Source of the DNA: UBA724 sp964229545
GTDB lineage: Bacteria; Bacteroidota; Bacteroidia; Flavobacteriales; Flavobacteriaceae
Direction of reading: 5' to 3'
DNA length: 6,143 nucleotides
Assembly: GCA_964229545.1 (NCBI GenBank)
Contig: CAXRDP010000086.1
Location: forward strand, 1-6,143
Positions within the stretch are counted from its first letter, which is position 1; each line of letters starts with the position of its first letter. The position numbers were made by a program, and so were the translations under genes. The notes beneath the pieces were generated by a model, which was not told where the DNA came from, made no database searches, and saw only the letters and a list, made by a program, of their open reading frames with translations. Of this stretch, positions 6,108 through 6,143 are shown piece by piece.

Positions 6108-6143
6108 TTACTTTACCTCTTCGAAGTCAACGTCTTGAACATC
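6108..6143 (-). other. Mirror copy of the dnaK 3' end (likely artefact)
   Basis: On the minus strand this stretch repeats the last 11 codons and stop of dnaK, identical at every base to 6002-6037. It is the right arm of the terminal palindrome, not an independent gene fragment. An old duplicate would be expected to show some divergence at synonymous sites, and there is none. It should not be annotated as a second dnaK or a pseudogene unless raw reads support it. Confidence 0.8.

Larger units (their letters stand above)
6002..6143. repeat. Perfect 142-bp palindrome at the window end, probable fold-back artefact
   Basis: Bases 6073-6143 are the exact reverse complement of 6002-6072, with no mismatch over 71 bp per arm; the centre is the TTAA of the terminator loop. 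The left arm contains the last 11 sense codons and stop of dnaK plus its 3' flank. The right arm repeats this on the other strand and stops at the last base of the window. Perfect mirroring of coding sequence has no evident biological purpose. I infer either a hairpin-primed fold-back molecule in the library or a de Bruijn assembly path that turned back on itself at the terminator. It may extend beyond the window if more sequence exists. Confidence 0.97.

Noticed and set aside
6002..6143. Hairpin telomere of a linear replicon, or a mobile-element terminal repeat
   Set aside because: The arms consist of the dnaK coding end and its terminator, with no telomere-resolvase or transposase gene and no target duplication. 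A fold-back artefact is simpler.
1..6143. tRNA, rRNA, CRISPR array, insertion sequence, prophage or defence genes
   Set aside because: I read both strands for these and saw no array of spaced repeats, cloverleaf, transposase motif or phage or defence domain.

Overview
This window most likely comes from the chromosome of a member of the Bacteroidota, probably a flavobacterium-like lineage. The evidence is the type of each protein: a LeuA that opens FDTTLRDGEQVPG, a RluA-family enzyme with LLTGRHHQIRAQLA, and a DnaK ending DVDFEEVK. Intergenic DNA is AT-rich, there are no clear Shine-Dalgarno sequences, and several matches to the phylum's TAnnTTTG promoter element are present. The assignment rests on recognition of protein and promoter style; no search was run.

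Layout from left to right: (1) 1-845, minus strand, the N-terminal 281 residues of 2-isopropylmalate synthase (leuA), cut by the window edge. (2) 846-980, a short divergent promoter region with two TAAATTTG boxes facing leuA and one TAGGTTTG facing the other gene. (3) 981-2531, plus strand, a 516-residue helical, TPR-like protein of unknown function. (4) 3200-2520, minus strand, a RluA-family pseudouridine synthase whose 3' end overlaps the TPR-like gene by 12 bp. (5) 4019-3201, minus strand, panB. The pseudouridine synthase begins on the base after the panB stop, apparently with TTG. (6) 4020-4138, a divergent control region with nested inverted repeats. (7) 4139-6037, plus strand, complete dnaK. 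(8) 6059-6086, a hairpin terminator. (9) 6002-6143, a perfect 142-bp palindrome that mirrors the end of dnaK and runs to the last base of the window.

Most of the window is housekeeping: leucine synthesis, pantothenate/CoA synthesis, RNA modification and protein folding. LeuA and PanB both consume 2-oxoisovalerate, so two branches from that metabolite lie close together, although they are not in one operon. I found no defence system, mobile element, CRISPR array or RNA gene. The most striking object is the terminal palindrome. It is best explained as a fold-back or assembly artefact seeded by the real dnaK terminator, so bases to the right of about 6086 should not be treated as genomic sequence. 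The biologically most open items are the uncharacterised TPR-like protein and the ATG-less, zero-gap junction between panB and the pseudouridine synthase gene.
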